From positions 2,046,001 to 2,110,000 of the forward strand of contig NZ_CP031933.2 in the NCBI RefSeq assembly GCF_003606365.2: a DNA stretch of 64,000 nucleotides. Reading direction: 5' to 3'. This document shows positions 45,353 to 54,988 of this stretch, in pieces. The stretch's first letter is position 1. The number at the start of each line of letters is the position of its first letter. Below the pieces are notes generated by a model. The model was not told where the DNA came from. It made no database searches and worked only from the letters and a program-made list of their open reading frames with translations. The position numbers were made by a program, and so were the translations under genes. This DNA is from Companilactobacillus zhachilii. Its GTDB lineage: Bacteria > Bacillota > Bacilli > Lactobacillales > Lactobacillaceae.

Positions 45353-46754
45353 TAATATGCCACCGTGTTCCTTGTGGTGTATCTTCTAAGATCACACCCA
45401 TATCCTTTAGTTGGTCTCGCAATTTATCACTTGTCGCAAAATCTTTATTTGCGCGAGCTTCATCACGTTGATCGACCATTTGTTGGATTTCTTCAGATAG
45501 ATCTTGTTGATCATCTAATTTAACACCCAAAATACTAGTCAATTTAACCATAGCTTCTAGGATAACATTTGCTGCATTTTTAGCAACTGTCTCTGATGCA
45601 GCATAATTATTTGCTAAGCTAACCAAATTAAAGATTTCTGTCAAGCCATTTTGGACGTTAAAATCATCGTTCATAGCAGTCTTAAAATCAGTTACGATTT
45701 TAGCAACTTGTGTCTGAATGTCATTGATATCACTGGCATCTTCAGCACCATCGAGTCTGAATTTCAAGTTATTATAAGCTGTTTTGATTTTATCCAAATT
45801 ATCGGCAGCTTTTTGTAAATTAGCTTTGGAATATTCAAGCGGACGACGGTAATGTGTTGACGACAAGAAGAAACGTAAAACTTGTGGATTAGTTGTTTTA
45901 ACTAAATCATGGACCGTGACAAAGTTACCTAATGATTTACTCATTTTTTCATTGTTTTCAACCGTTACAAAACCATTGTGCATCCAATAATTAACAAATT
46001 TCTTACTGGTCTTGGCTTCACTTTGAGCAATTTCATTTTCATGGTGTGGAAATTCCAAATCTTGACCACCACCATGGATATCAAAGGTATCACCTAAATA
46101 TTTTGTGGACATAACTGAACATTCAATATGCCAACCTGGACGACCTTCACCCCAAGGAGAATCCCATTTGATCTCACCTGGTTTAGCTTTCTTCCATAGA
46201 GCAAAATCAATTGGATCTTGCTTCTTAGAAAACTCAGTATCACCAACGTGTTCACTAGCACCTTCAACCAATTGGTCAATATTTTGATCAGACAATTCAC
46301 CATAATGTTTAAACTTACGAGCACGGTAGAAAACATCCCCTTGTGATTCATAAGCATAGTCTTTGGCAACTAGATCCTTGATGAAATCAATAATTTCTTG
46401 AATATTATCAGTTGCTCGTGGATTAATTGTCGCTTTTTGAACATTGATTGCAGCAATATCTTCATAAAATGCTTTGATGAATCGATCAGCTACTTCCGGT
46501 ACGGTAATACCTTCTTTATTAGCTTCTTTGATCATCTTATCGTCAACATCAGTAAAGTTTGAGACAAATTTCACGTCATAACCTAAGAATTCTAAATAAC
46601 GACGGACAGTATCAAAAGCTACGATTGAACGGGCATTTCCAATGTGAATATAGTTATACACAGTTGGTCCACAGACATACATATTAACTTGGTTAGGTGT
46701 TATTGGTTTAAATTCTTCTTTTTCTCTTGTTAAGGTATTAAAAATTTTCAACAT
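45345..46754 (-). CDS. cysS: Cysteine--tRNA ligase
   Basis: Charges tRNA-Cys. It has 469 residues from ATG 46754 ([15 protein letters not shown]), which follows AGGTGA. Class I motifs: [17 protein letters not shown] (HIGH), the zinc-binding region [14 protein letters not shown] with [11 protein letters not shown], and [12 protein letters not shown] (KMSKS). It overlaps mrnC by 8 bases. Confidence 0.97.
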   Translation of the reverse strand: MLKIFNTLTREKEEFKPITPNQVNMYVCGPTVYNYIHIGNARSIVAFDTVRRYLEFLGYDVKFVSNFTDVDDKMIKEANKEGITVPEVADRFIKAFYEDIAAINVQKATINPRATDNIQEIIDFIKDLVAKDYAYESQGDVFYRARKFKHYGELSDQNIDQLVEGASEHVGDTEFSKKQDPIDFALWKKAKPGEIKWDSPWGEGRPGWHIECSVMSTKYLGDTFDIHGGGQDLEFPHHENEIAQSEAKTSKKFVNYWMHNGFVTVENNEKMSKSLGNFVTVHDLVKTTNPQVLRFFLSSTHYRRPLEYSKANLQKAADNLDKIKTAYNNLKFRLDGAEDASDINDIQTQVAKIVTDFKTAMNDDFNVQNGLTEIFNLVSLANNYAASETVAKNAANVILEAMVKLTSILGVKLDDQQDLSEEIQQMVDQRDEARANKDFATSDKLRDQLKDMGVILEDTPQGTRWHIND

Positions 46755-46769
46755 AATCTTCACCTATAT

Positions 46770-46815
46770 AAAAAAGGGGTTGAGGCAAACTAAGTTTTCC
46801 TTCAACCTCTTTTCT
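46770..46815 (-). terminator. Terminator between gltX and cysS
   Basis: AAAGGGGTTGAGG/CCTTCAACCTCTTT stem on the + strand, followed on the minus strand by TTTTTTAT. It lies 24 bases after the gltX stop. Confidence 0.75.
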
Positions 46816-46838
46816 GTTTTATTTTTATTTGAAACGAA

Positions 46839-48335
46839 CTAGTTCATTTCCTTCAAAGTCTTGTCGATATTAGCAAGGGCTTTTTCTTTACCAAACAATT
46901 CGATTGTTTCAGCAATAGCTGGACCATGCATTGTTCTTGTAGCAGCAATTCTAGCTGGCATGTAAAGTTTTCTACCCTTAACACCAGTATCAGCTCTAAC
47001 TGATTGAATAGCAGCCATAATTTGTGTAGCTGTGAAGCGAGTAATCTTTTCTAACTTACCCTTCAAATCAGTAATAGCAGCCTTGGCATCATCGTCAGCA
47101 AGTTCTTTTTGTTCGTCATCAGTTAGATGTTCTGGTTGATTAAAGAAGACATCTGACAAGTCAACGATTTGTTGTGTATAACTCATTTGTGGCATGTAAA
47201 GTTCTGTTAAATGTCTGACCCATTGAATTTCATCAGTACTTGGTTCAGCATCAATCCGTTTAGCTTCAATCAAATTACCCAAAACTAAGTCAGTAATTTC
47301 ACTAACATCAGCTGTCTTAACGTATTGGTTGTTGACCCATTCAAGTTTCTTTTGGTCAAACTTAGCAGGTGATTTGCTCAAACGATGTTCATCAAAAATC
47401 TTGATAAATTGCTTACGTGTGAATAATTCATCTTCACCCACTGGAGACCAGCCAAGTAAAGTAATGAAGTTAAACATAGCTTCTGGTAAGTAACCTAATT
47501 CACGATATTGTTCGATGAATTGGAGAATTGATTCATCACGTTTACTTAATTTCTTACCAGTTTCAGTATTGATGATAAGTGTCATATGGCCGAACTTAGG
47601 TGCTTCCCAGCCAAGGGCATCATAAATCATCAATTGTTTTGGTGTATTAGCAACGTGGTCATCACCACGAAGCACGTGAGAGATTTCCATCAAATGGTCA
47701 TCAATAACAACCGCAAAGTTGTATGTAGGCATACCGTCACGCTTTTGGATAACCCAATCGCCACCGATAGTGTCTGAACCGATTGAAACTTTACCCTTTA
47801 CGATATCGTCCCATTCGTAATTTTTAGCATGTGGTACGTGGAATCTGACAACTGGTTGTAAACCAGCATCTTCAGCTTCTTTGATCTTGGCAGCTTTTTC
47901 TTCTTCTGTCATACCTGCAAATTCATATTCGTAGTGTGGCATTTGACCATGAGCTTCTTGATCTTCACGCATCTTTGTTAGTTGTTCTTCAGTCAGATAT
48001 GATTTGTAAGCTAAGCCCTTTTCAAGTAATTCATCAATATATTTTTGATAAATTTCTTTTCTTTCTGATTGACGGTAAGGACCATAATCTCCACCGACAT
48101 CTGGACCTTCATCCCAATCAACGCCAAGCCATTTAAGGTTTTCTAGTTGACTCTTTGTACCACCTTCAACGTTACGCTTTGTATCTGTATCCTCGATACG
48201 GATTACGAAAGTTCCCTTGTGACTACGTGCGAACAAGTAGTTAAAGATAGCTGTTCTAGCATTCCCAATGTGCAAGTGACCTGTTGGACTTGGTGCATAT
48301 CTTACACGAATTTTGTTATCTGACTTTTTTGCCAT
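46839..48335 (-). CDS. gltX: Glutamate--tRNA ligase
   Basis: Charges tRNA-Glu, and probably also tRNA-Gln as a non-discriminating enzyme. It has 498 residues from ATG 48335 ([29 protein letters not shown]), after GGGGAG; the longer open frame upstream is only overlap with the preceding gene. HIGH = [13 protein letters not shown]-like = [13 protein letters not shown]. The start lies inside the last codons of the PIN/TRAM gene (20-base overlap). Confidence 0.96.
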   Translation of the reverse strand: MAKKSDNKIRVRYAPSPTGHLHIGNARTAIFNYLFARSHKGTFVIRIEDTDTKRNVEGGTKSQLENLKWLGVDWDEGPDVGGDYGPYRQSERKEIYQKYIDELLEKGLAYKSYLTEEQLTKMREDQEAHGQMPHYEYEFAGMTEEEKAAKIKEAEDAGLQPVVRFHVPHAKNYEWDDIVKGKVSIGSDTIGGDWVIQKRDGMPTYNFAVVIDDHLMEISHVLRGDDHVANTPKQLMIYDALGWEAPKFGHMTLIINTETGKKLSKRDESILQFIEQYRELGYLPEAMFNFITLLGWSPVGEDELFTRKQFIKIFDEHRLSKSPAKFDQKKLEWVNNQYVKTADVSEITDLVLGNLIEAKRIDAEPSTDEIQWVRHLTELYMPQMSYTQQIVDLSDVFFNQPEHLTDDEQKELADDDAKAAITDLKGKLEKITRFTATQIMAAIQSVRADTGVKGRKLYMPARIAATRTMHGPAIAETIELFGKEKALANIDKTLKEMN

Positions 48336-49587
48336 TTCTGTGTTCTCCCCTTTTATTTCTCGAGTTGTTCCGATTTGAATTCCGTTTGCCATTACTGTTA
48401 TGGTTTTTGTTTGAACCGCCATTATTATGGTTATTGGAATTCTCTTTGGCACTACTCTTTTCTTGGATACCATGCATTGAATGCTTAGGCTTTGCGAATA
48501 TCATTTTACCAGCATCAGTTTGCAATGCACTAGTTACGACGACATCGACATCCTTGTTAATGAAGTATTTACCTTCTTCAACAACGACCATCGTACCATC
48601 CTCTAGGTATGCGACACCTTGCTCTCTTTCAGTACCCTCTTTTATAACTTTAACAGTCATCGTTTCTCCTGGCAAAACCATTGGTTTCAAAACTTTGGCT
48701 AGTTCGTTAATGTTAAGCACTTGAACATTTTGAAATTCACTTACCTTACTTAAATTATAATCATTTGTGATGACAGCACCACCGATTTCTTTAGCTAATT
48801 TAAGCAATTTCATATCCACTTCTGGAATATTATCATAATCACGCGTTGTTGTTTCGTAATTAATCGTTTGATCCATCTTAATTTCATTTAAGATATCTAA
48901 ACCACGACGTCCACGTTCACGCTTTTGATTATCACTAGAATCGGAAATTAGTTGTAACTCATGAACAACGAAGTCCGGAATCATCAACTTACCTTCCAAA
49001 AATCCCGTTTGTGCTAATTGATGAATACGACCATCAATCACCACTGATGTATCCAAAATTTTATATGGATAAAAATCTTTTTTGGCTGAACGACGAGTTA
49101 CTTCACCCTCAGAAGCAATCTCATTATTCTTATCTGCTGCTGTTTTATTATTATTTCGTTTTGAAATCGAAAAGTTGTTCCAATCATTCCGACGACTCGT
49201 TCCCATTCGAAAACCGATCCAGCCAAAAACAATCATTAAAATAACTGGAATAACATTTGAGAACATATTGTGCATCATATAAAACGGAATTGAAATAATA
49301 TTAGCTAAAACTAAACCACCAATTAAAAATCCTGAGCCATAAATGATCCAGCCGGGTGATCTTGAATTAAGATATTTTTCAATTTGTTGATTCAAATTCA
49401 AGATTGGTTTAACAAACAAGAACGACACAAAATAAAATATAATACATCCAATAAGTCCATCAAAATAGCCGTTATTGATAAAAGCAATTCCTGCTAAACC
49501 TGATACTTCCCACAAGCTAGGTAAAACGGTAATTCCGACAGCGATACCTAACAGTGCAAAAATTATATTTATTACAATTTTTCGCAT
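48316..49587 (-). CDS. PIN/TRAM domain membrane protein (YacL family)
   Basis: A 423-residue protein: four N-terminal transmembrane helices (about 1-130), a PIN nuclease-like domain ([22 protein letters not shown], with conserved Asp; [13 protein letters not shown]), a TRAM RNA-binding domain ([32 protein letters not shown]), and an unusual ~55-residue tail rich in Asn, Ser, Lys and Arg ([19 protein letters not shown]). Bacillus YacL is about 366 residues, so the tail is extra. It sits between radA and gltX, as is conserved. Confidence 0.92.
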   Translation of the reverse strand: MRKIVINIIFALLGIAVGITVLPSLWEVSGLAGIAFINNGYFDGLIGCIIFYFVSFLFVKPILNLNQQIEKYLNSRSPGWIIYGSGFLIGGLVLANIISIPFYMMHNMFSNVIPVILMIVFGWIGFRMGTSRRNDWNNFSISKRNNNKTAADKNNEIASEGEVTRRSAKKDFYPYKILDTSVVIDGRIHQLAQTGFLEGKLMIPDFVVHELQLISDSSDNQKRERGRRGLDILNEIKMDQTINYETTTRDYDNIPEVDMKLLKLAKEIGGAVITNDYNLSKVSEFQNVQVLNINELAKVLKPMVLPGETMTVKVIKEGTEREQGVAYLEDGTMVVVEEGKYFINKDVDVVVTSALQTDAGKMIFAKPKHSMHGIQEKSSAKENSNNHNNGGSNKNHNSNGKRNSNRNNSRNKRGEHRNGKKVR

Positions 49588-49600
49588 AAAAACCTCCTCA

Positions 49601-50974
49601 TTAGAAAATTTTGTTCATTGCATCTGATACTGTACTAACACCGATTATTTGAATTTTATTGTCTTTCGACCAATCACCGAGATTATTCTTGGGAATGAAA
49701 ATACGCTTAAAGCCTAGTTTTTCGGCTTCATTGACACGCTGATCAATGCGGTTAACGCGACGAACTTCACCTGTCAAACCAACTTCACCAACGAAACAAT
49801 CTGTTCCAGGAATCCCAGTATTTTTATAACTTGATGCGATTGACATGGCCAAAGCTAAATCAATAGCTGGCTCATCCAACTTTACACCACCAGTCGACTT
49901 TAAGTAGGCATCTTGATTTTGAAGCATCAAGTTGCCACGTTTTTCCAACACTGCCATGATCACAGAAACGCGGTTGTGATCTAAACCTGTGGCAGTTCTT
50001 TTGGCATTCCCAAAAACTGTTGGTGTGATTAATGATTGGATTTCTACCAAAATTGGTCTCGTACCTTCCATGGAAACAACCACGGCGGAACCATTGGCAT
50101 CAGCTAAACGTTCTTCCAAAAAGATCTCCGATGGATTAGCAACTTCAACTAAGCCCTTTGTCCGCATTTCAAAAATACCAATCTCATTAGTTGAACCAAA
50201 ACGATTTTTCACTGAACGCAAAATTCGATAGCTGTGGTGAGTATCCCCTTCAAAGTATAGAACAGTATCAACCATATGTTCCAAAATTTTTGGACCGGCA
50301 ATGGCCCCACCTTTGGTCACATGACCAACGACAAAAACAGTAATATTTTGTTGTTTAGCAATATTCATTAACTCGGCTGTTACTTCACGAATTTGTGAAA
50401 CACTACCGACAGCTGAGGTAATTTCTGGCTCATCCATTGTTTGGACAGAATCAATAATCAAATAATCTGGGTGCATTTCATCAATCGTTTCACGGATATA
50501 ACTCATATCGGTTTGGGGATAAAGGTACAAATTGTCACCCTTGACCCCAATCCGATCGGCACGCATTTTAATTTGTGAAGCACTCTCTTCACCAGAAACA
50601 TACAAAACTTTACTACCATCTTTGGCCAATTGTCCTGATACTTGTGTTAACAACGTCGATTTACCAATACCAGGATCACCACCAATCAAAATCAATGATC
50701 CTGGGACGATACCGCCACCAAGTACTCGGTTTAATTCACCCAAATCAGTTTCAACTCGAGGCTCCTTCTCAAAAGATACCTCATTTAACTTCATAGGCTT
50801 TGCTTCAACGTCACTAACTCGACGACTGGGAGTTGCACTAGCTTTGGCAGCTTCTGGATGTTCAACTTCTTCAACCATTTGATTCCAGACACCACAGTTA
50901 GGACAACGTCCTAAATACTTTGGTGAAACATAGCCACAATTTTGACATACGAATTTCGTTTTAACTTTTGCCAA
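49601..50974 (-). CDS. radA: DNA repair protein RadA
   Basis: RecA-like helicase that promotes branch migration. It has 457 residues from TTG 50974 ([15 protein letters not shown]), after AAAGGAAC. Zinc finger [18 protein letters not shown], Walker [16 protein letters not shown], the RadA motif [15 protein letters not shown] (KNRFG), and a C-terminal Lon-protease-like domain ([15 protein letters not shown]). It is upstream of the PIN/TRAM gene. Confidence 0.96.
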   Translation of the reverse strand: MAKVKTKFVCQNCGYVSPKYLGRCPNCGVWNQMVEEVEHPEAAKASATPSRRVSDVEAKPMKLNEVSFEKEPRVETDLGELNRVLGGGIVPGSLILIGGDPGIGKSTLLTQVSGQLAKDGSKVLYVSGEESASQIKMRADRIGVKGDNLYLYPQTDMSYIRETIDEMHPDYLIIDSVQTMDEPEITSAVGSVSQIREVTAELMNIAKQQNITVFVVGHVTKGGAIAGPKILEHMVDTVLYFEGDTHHSYRILRSVKNRFGSTNEIGIFEMRTKGLVEVANPSEIFLEERLADANGSAVVVSMEGTRPILVEIQSLITPTVFGNAKRTATGLDHNRVSVIMAVLEKRGNLMLQNQDAYLKSTGGVKLDEPAIDLALAMSIASSYKNTGIPGTDCFVGEVGLTGEVRRVNRIDQRVNEAEKLGFKRIFIPKNNLGDWSKDNKIQIIGVSTVSDAMNKIF

Positions 50975-50993
50975 TAAAATAGTTCCTTTCTTA

Positions 50994-51536
50994 TTATATT
51001 CCTGAAGAACCAAATCCTCCATTACGTTTCGTTAATCCGCCTTCATCATTATCAGTTGTTAGATATTTGATGAAAATACCTTGTGCCAAACGTTCACCCT
51101 TTTTAACAGTATAATCAACTGGGAAAAAGTTGATCAATTGAACAAACAGTTCTCCCTCGTTGCTTTCATTATTATAATAATCAGCATCAACAACACCAAT
51201 ACCATTAGGAATTGATAAGCCACGCTTCAATGGGTTGCTAGAACGACTGGCAATAATTAACACTTCATCGTCTTGCATATATGCTTTAACACCGGTTGGA
51301 ACTAAAACTGGTTTAATTGACTTTTGAACTTCAGCAATTTTATCATCATCCATTTTGCCTTTATTGAGCAAAAATTTCAAAACATTGAGCACACCGAACT
51401 TCCAAATTGAAGGCACTACAAAATCTTCAGCGCTCTCAATGTCATATCCTGCGGCATTTTTAGTTTGACGAACTGGTAAATTAATATCTTTACCTTCGTA
51501 TTTTTTTACAATTTCAAATCCACGTTTTTTAGTCAA
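50994..51536 (-). CDS. dut: dUTP diphosphatase-family protein
   Basis: Converts dUTP to dUMP to keep uracil out of DNA. It has 180 residues, with trimeric dUTPase motifs in order: [11 protein letters not shown] (1), [12 protein letters not shown] (2), [13 protein letters not shown] (3, with the catalytic-type Asp), ERLAQGIF (4) and RNGGFGSSG (5). It is about 30 residues longer than standard because of an insertion between motifs 1 and 2 ([21 protein letters not shown]), seen in other lactobacilli. It lies upstream of radA. Confidence 0.9.
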   Translation of the reverse strand: MTKKRGFEIVKKYEGKDINLPVRQTKNAAGYDIESAEDFVVPSIWKFGVLNVLKFLLNKGKMDDDKIAEVQKSIKPVLVPTGVKAYMQDDEVLIIASRSSNPLKRGLSIPNGIGVVDADYYNNESNEGELFVQLINFFPVDYTVKKGERLAQGIFIKYLTTDNDEGGLTKRNGGFGSSGI

Positions 51537-51670
51537 ATCGAAAACTCCTTAAGCATTAGATATCTAAAATAATAGCATTTTAGAAGCTATAAAACTATTC
51601 ATTACACTGACTTTCTTCTTATAATAGAGTAGTATTATATTAAATTTAACTTAAGGTGGTTTTTTTTGAT

Positions 51671-51849
51671 GCCGCCTCCAGTCGTGATTGAGTCAGTCTG
51701 CTGTGGTGACCGCTTGGAGCCAAGGCCTCTAGGCTCGATTTTGAGCTTTGACAATTTGCAAATCTCAAAACTCGTCCCGTGCTGTAAGAACGGAAAATCA
51801 CCGTCCTAACACCACCACTGCTAACTAACTCAATCACGACTTCCAGCTA
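51671..51849 (+). repeat. Cloverleaf intergenic element, copy 10 (left member of a pair)
   Basis: The closing stem GTCGTGATTGAGTCAGT pairs with ACTAACTCAATCACGAC (one wobble). Arms: TTGGAGCC/CCTCTAGG; TTTTGAGCTTTGAC.../TTTGCAAATCTCAAAA; GAACGG/CCGTCC with a longer loop. It ends TTCCAGCTAAC. Copies 10 and 11 fill nearly all of the 592-base gap between the divergent dut and GNAT genes. Confidence 0.83.
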
Positions 51850-51917
51850 ACTTAATTGAATGATTACTAGATAATGATTATAAATTGATAATTAAACAAT
51901 TAAATTCCATAGTAATT

Positions 51918-52093
51918 TAGCTGGAGGGAGGGAGAATTGTTATCCAGCAGTGATAGCGGAGTTAGAGCTTTAGCTCTTACTCCACGGACGTATTTTGAGA
52001 CTTGCGGTTTGTGCAAGGCTCAAAATCGAGGTCTGAGACCTTGGCTCAGACCGGTCCCACAGCAGGATAACAATTCTCCCTTCCGGAAGCGGC
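51918..52093 (-). repeat. Cloverleaf intergenic element, copy 11 (right member of a pair)
   Basis: The closing stem GGGAGAATTGTTATCC pairs with GGATAACAATTCTCCC, then AGCAGTG/CACAGC. Arms: AGAGCTTTAGCTCT; TTTTGAGACTTGC with GCAAGGCTCAAAA; GGTCTGAG/CTCAGACC. It lies 68 bases from its head-to-head partner and about 35 bases before the GNAT start. Confidence 0.85.
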
Positions 52094-52128
52094 ATCCCTT
52101 AGTTAATTAAAAAGCAGGAGGTAATTTT

Positions 52129-52434
52129 ATGGAAATGAAACATGAGGACGGTCGTTTCTTTCTTGAAGATAATGACGAAATGATTGGTGAAATCACTTAT
52201 TCCGCTGTTAAAGATGGAGTTATTTCACTTGATCACACTTATGTCAGCGATTCATATCGTGGACAAGGATTGGCTGGTAAACTTTTGAACGCTGCTTTAG
52301 ATTTTGCTGATTTGAAGGGGCTCAAAATCGTCCCAGTTTGTGAGTACGCTAAAGCTACTTTTGAAAGAAAACCAGAAATCAGATTTTTGTTAGCTGAAAA
52401 TTACCAAGAGCTATTAAAAAAGGGGGAAAATTAG
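52129..52434 (+). CDS. Small GNAT-family N-acetyltransferase (YjdJ-like)
   Basis: A 101-residue single-domain GNAT with HTYVSDSYRGQGLAGKLLNAALDFA (acetyl-CoA loop) and KIVPVCEYAKATFERKPE, diagnostic of the short COG2388 group. The substrate is unknown. The ribosome site is GCAGGAGG. rpiA follows with no gap, so the two are probably co-translated. Confidence 0.88.
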   Translation: MEMKHEDGRFFLEDNDEMIGEITYSAVKDGVISLDHTYVSDSYRGQGLAGKLLNAALDFADLKGLKIVPVCEYAKATFERKPEIRFLLAENYQELLKKGEN

Positions 52435-53124
52435 TTGGATCAAAATGAATTAAAGAAAGCCGTTGGCATCAAGTCTGTTGACTACATCAAGAGTGATTCT
52501 GTTGTCGGACTAGGTACTGGTTCTACTGTTTATTATATGATTGAGGAACTTGGCAAACGTTATCAAGCCGGTGAAATTAAAAATATCGTTGCGGTGACAA
52601 CTTCATCCCGTTCAGAAAAACAAGCTAAATCTTTAGGTATTCCAACCAAAGATTTAAATGATGTTGATCATATTGACTTAACAATTGATGGTGCCGACCA
52701 AATCGATAAAAACTACCAAGGTATTAAAGGTGGCGGTGCTGCCCACTTACTTGAAAAAATGGTTGCAACTAATTCCACCAAAAACATTTGGATCGTCGAC
52801 CAATCAAAATTGGCTGACACTTTGGGAAGTTTTCCATTACCACTTGAAGTTATTCCTTTCGGTTGTGAAAAGACTTTTGTCGATCTTCAAAAAGAAGACT
52901 TGCATCCTGAATTCCGTTTAGATGATAAAGGCGACCGTGTTTTAACACATAATAAAAATTACGTTATTGATTTAAAGATGGGCGAAATTAAGCACCCTCA
53001 TCTACTAGCCGATTGGTTAGATCATCAAGTTGGAATAGTTGCACATGGACTATTTCTTGATATAGTTAATACTATTATCGTTGGTTATGACGATGGACCT
53101 AAAGTAATTGAAAATATCAGATAG
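52435..53124 (+). CDS. rpiA: Ribose-5-phosphate isomerase A
   Basis: Interconverts ribose-5-phosphate and ribulose-5-phosphate in the pentose phosphate pathway. It has 229 residues from a TTG start directly after the GNAT stop, with GGGGGA upstream. Motifs [26 protein letters not shown] and [13 protein letters not shown] are diagnostic. Confidence 0.96.
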   Translation: MDQNELKKAVGIKSVDYIKSDSVVGLGTGSTVYYMIEELGKRYQAGEIKNIVAVTTSSRSEKQAKSLGIPTKDLNDVDHIDLTIDGADQIDKNYQGIKGGGAAHLLEKMVATNSTKNIWIVDQSKLADTLGSFPLPLEVIPFGCEKTFVDLQKEDLHPEFRLDDKGDRVLTHNKNYVIDLKMGEIKHPHLLADWLDHQVGIVAHGLFLDIVNTIIVGYDDGPKVIENIR

Positions 53125-53137
53125 AGGAGATTATTGT

Positions 53138-54481
53138 ATGACTAAAGAAATCACATCATCAGAATTAGATAAATTTAAAACTGCATTTGAAAACACACCT
53201 GGTTCTTCTGCAATTAAAAATGCAGTAGCTAACAACGGTTTGTTCAAATCAAGTGAAACAATGGCTTCAAAAGTTGCCATGGACCCTACTTTCTCAGTTG
53301 AAATTGATACTGGTAAAGTTGCCGATCAAAAGCAATCTGGATTATGCTGGGTTTTCGCAGCATTGAACACAATGAGACACCCTCTTCAAGATAATTTCAA
53401 AATTAAGGGATTCGAATTATCACAAGGCTACATGCTTTTCTGGGATAAACTAGAAAAATCAAATTACTTCTTTGAAAATGTTATCAACACAGCTGCCCTA
53501 CCTACTGGCGACCGTAAAGTTGACTTTTTAATGGCAACACCTCAACAAGACGGTGGTCAATGGGATATGGTTATGGCACTAGTTCAAAAATATGGTGTTG
53601 TTCCTAAGGCTGTTATGCCAGATACATTCAGTCGTACAAACTCTTCCGAACTAAATAATGTTCTTAATAAAAAATTACGTAAAGATGCTATTATCTTGCG
53701 TGACCTTGTTAATGATAATAAATCTGCTGAAGATATCGAACGTAAGAAGAATGAACTTCTAAGCGAAATCTACAAGATTTTGGTTTACACAGTTGGCGTT
53801 CCACCTACCAAATTCGACTGGGCTTACCGTGACGATGATAAAAATTATCACAAAGAAACAGGTATCACACCTCAAGAATTCTTCAAGAAATATGTTGGCT
53901 GGGACTTAGACAGTTATATCTCAACAATCAACGCCCCAACAGCTGACAAACCATACAATCACGTTTATACCGTTGAAATGTTAGGTAATGTCGTTGGTGG
54001 TCGCCAAGTACGCCACTTGAACCTTGAAATCAATGACTTCAAGAAGTTAGCTGTTAAACAACTCCAAGCCGGCGAAACTGTTTGGTTCGGTAGTGATGTT
54101 GGTCAAAGTTCAGACCGTAAGATTGGTATCATGGATACAAACATTTATGATCTTGAAGGCCTACTAAATACCGACTTGAAGATGACCAAAGCAGAACGCC
54201 TTGATTACATCGAAAGTATGATGACACACGCCATGGTTATTACAGGTGTTGACTTAGACGAAAATGGTAACCCATTGAAGTGGAAAGTTGAAAACTCATG
54301 GGGTGAAAAAGTTGGAACTAAAGGTTACTTCGTAATGAGCGACTCATGGTTCGATGAATTCGTTTATCAACTAGTTATCAACAAGAAATACTTACCAGAA
54401 GATCTTAAGAATACCTTTGAAACAGAATCAAAAGATCCAAAAGTATTGGCACCATGGGATCCAATGGGCGCATTAGCTTAA
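53138..54481 (+). CDS. pepC: Aminopeptidase C (bleomycin hydrolase family)
   Basis: Cytoplasmic C1B cysteine aminopeptidase that trims casein- or peptide-derived oligopeptides. It has 447 residues from ATG 53138, after AGAGGAGA. Catalytic Cys70 is in DQKQSGLCWVFAALN, His in THAMVITGVDL, and Asn in WKVENSWGEK; the C-terminal gate peptide ends ...PWDPMGALA. Only 13 bases follow rpiA, so an operon GNAT-rpiA-pepC is likely. Confidence 0.97.
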   Translation: MTKEITSSELDKFKTAFENTPGSSAIKNAVANNGLFKSSETMASKVAMDPTFSVEIDTGKVADQKQSGLCWVFAALNTMRHPLQDNFKIKGFELSQGYMLFWDKLEKSNYFFENVINTAALPTGDRKVDFLMATPQQDGGQWDMVMALVQKYGVVPKAVMPDTFSRTNSSELNNVLNKKLRKDAIILRDLVNDNKSAEDIERKKNELLSEIYKILVYTVGVPPTKFDWAYRDDDKNYHKETGITPQEFFKKYVGWDLDSYISTINAPTADKPYNHVYTVEMLGNVVGGRQVRHLNLEINDFKKLAVKQLQAGETVWFGSDVGQSSDRKIGIMDTNIYDLEGLLNTDLKMTKAERLDYIESMMTHAMVITGVDLDENGNPLKWKVENSWGEKVGTKGYFVMSDSWFDEFVYQLVINKKYLPEDLKNTFETESKDPKVLAPWDPMGALA

Positions 54482-54507
54482 TATCTAAATATCAAAAATA
54501 AATCAAA

Positions 54508-54564
54508 AGAAGTCCTCGAAAGCTCAGAACAAAAGGTTCTAGTTTCTGGGACTTCTTTTTTATA
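54508..54564 (+). terminator. pepC terminator
   Basis: AAAAGAAGTCC/GGGACTTCTTTT with an inner CAGAAC/GGTTCT stem, then T run; 27 bases after the stop. Confidence 0.88.
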
Positions 54565-54725
54565 AATAACGATAGTTTCATACATTTCATAGTTCAATGA
54601 ATTTAAATTAAATAACTAAAAGTTAGAAATTTAAAAATATACTTTAAGTATGGTGCTCTAATCTTTAAGGCAATAAAAATAGTAATCTGCAAATTCAACA
54701 TGCTGTATAAAAAACAACGAATAAA

Positions 54726-54900
54726 CTAGCCAGAGGGAGCAATGAAATCAGGACGCTGTGAAAGTGGCGTTAGCTTTAGCTCTTACACCACGGGACGAAC
54801 TTTGAAACTCGCGGTCTTTGCGAGGTTCAAAGTCGAGATTCGAGACCTTGGCTCGAATCGGTCCCCACAGCGACCTGATTTCATTGTTCCTGGAGGCGGC
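54726..54900 (-). repeat. Cloverleaf intergenic element, copy 12
   Basis: Closing stem: GGAGCAATGAAATCAGG/CCTGATTTCATTGTTCC, then TCGCTGTG-type CGCTGTG/CACAGCG. Arms: TTAGCTTTAGCTCTT (shortened); CTTTGAAACTCGC with GCGAGGTTCAAAG; GATTCGAG/CTCGAATC around ACCTTGG. The 110 bases to the left (from about 54615) match those of copies 2 and 13. It lies between pepC and pepX. Confidence 0.87.
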
Positions 54901-54988
54901 ATGCCTAACTTAATATCTTTCAGTAAACAGGTAAAAACTTCCCCACTGCTCTATAATAAAATTAATATCTAATAAAGGAGTTGTTTCT

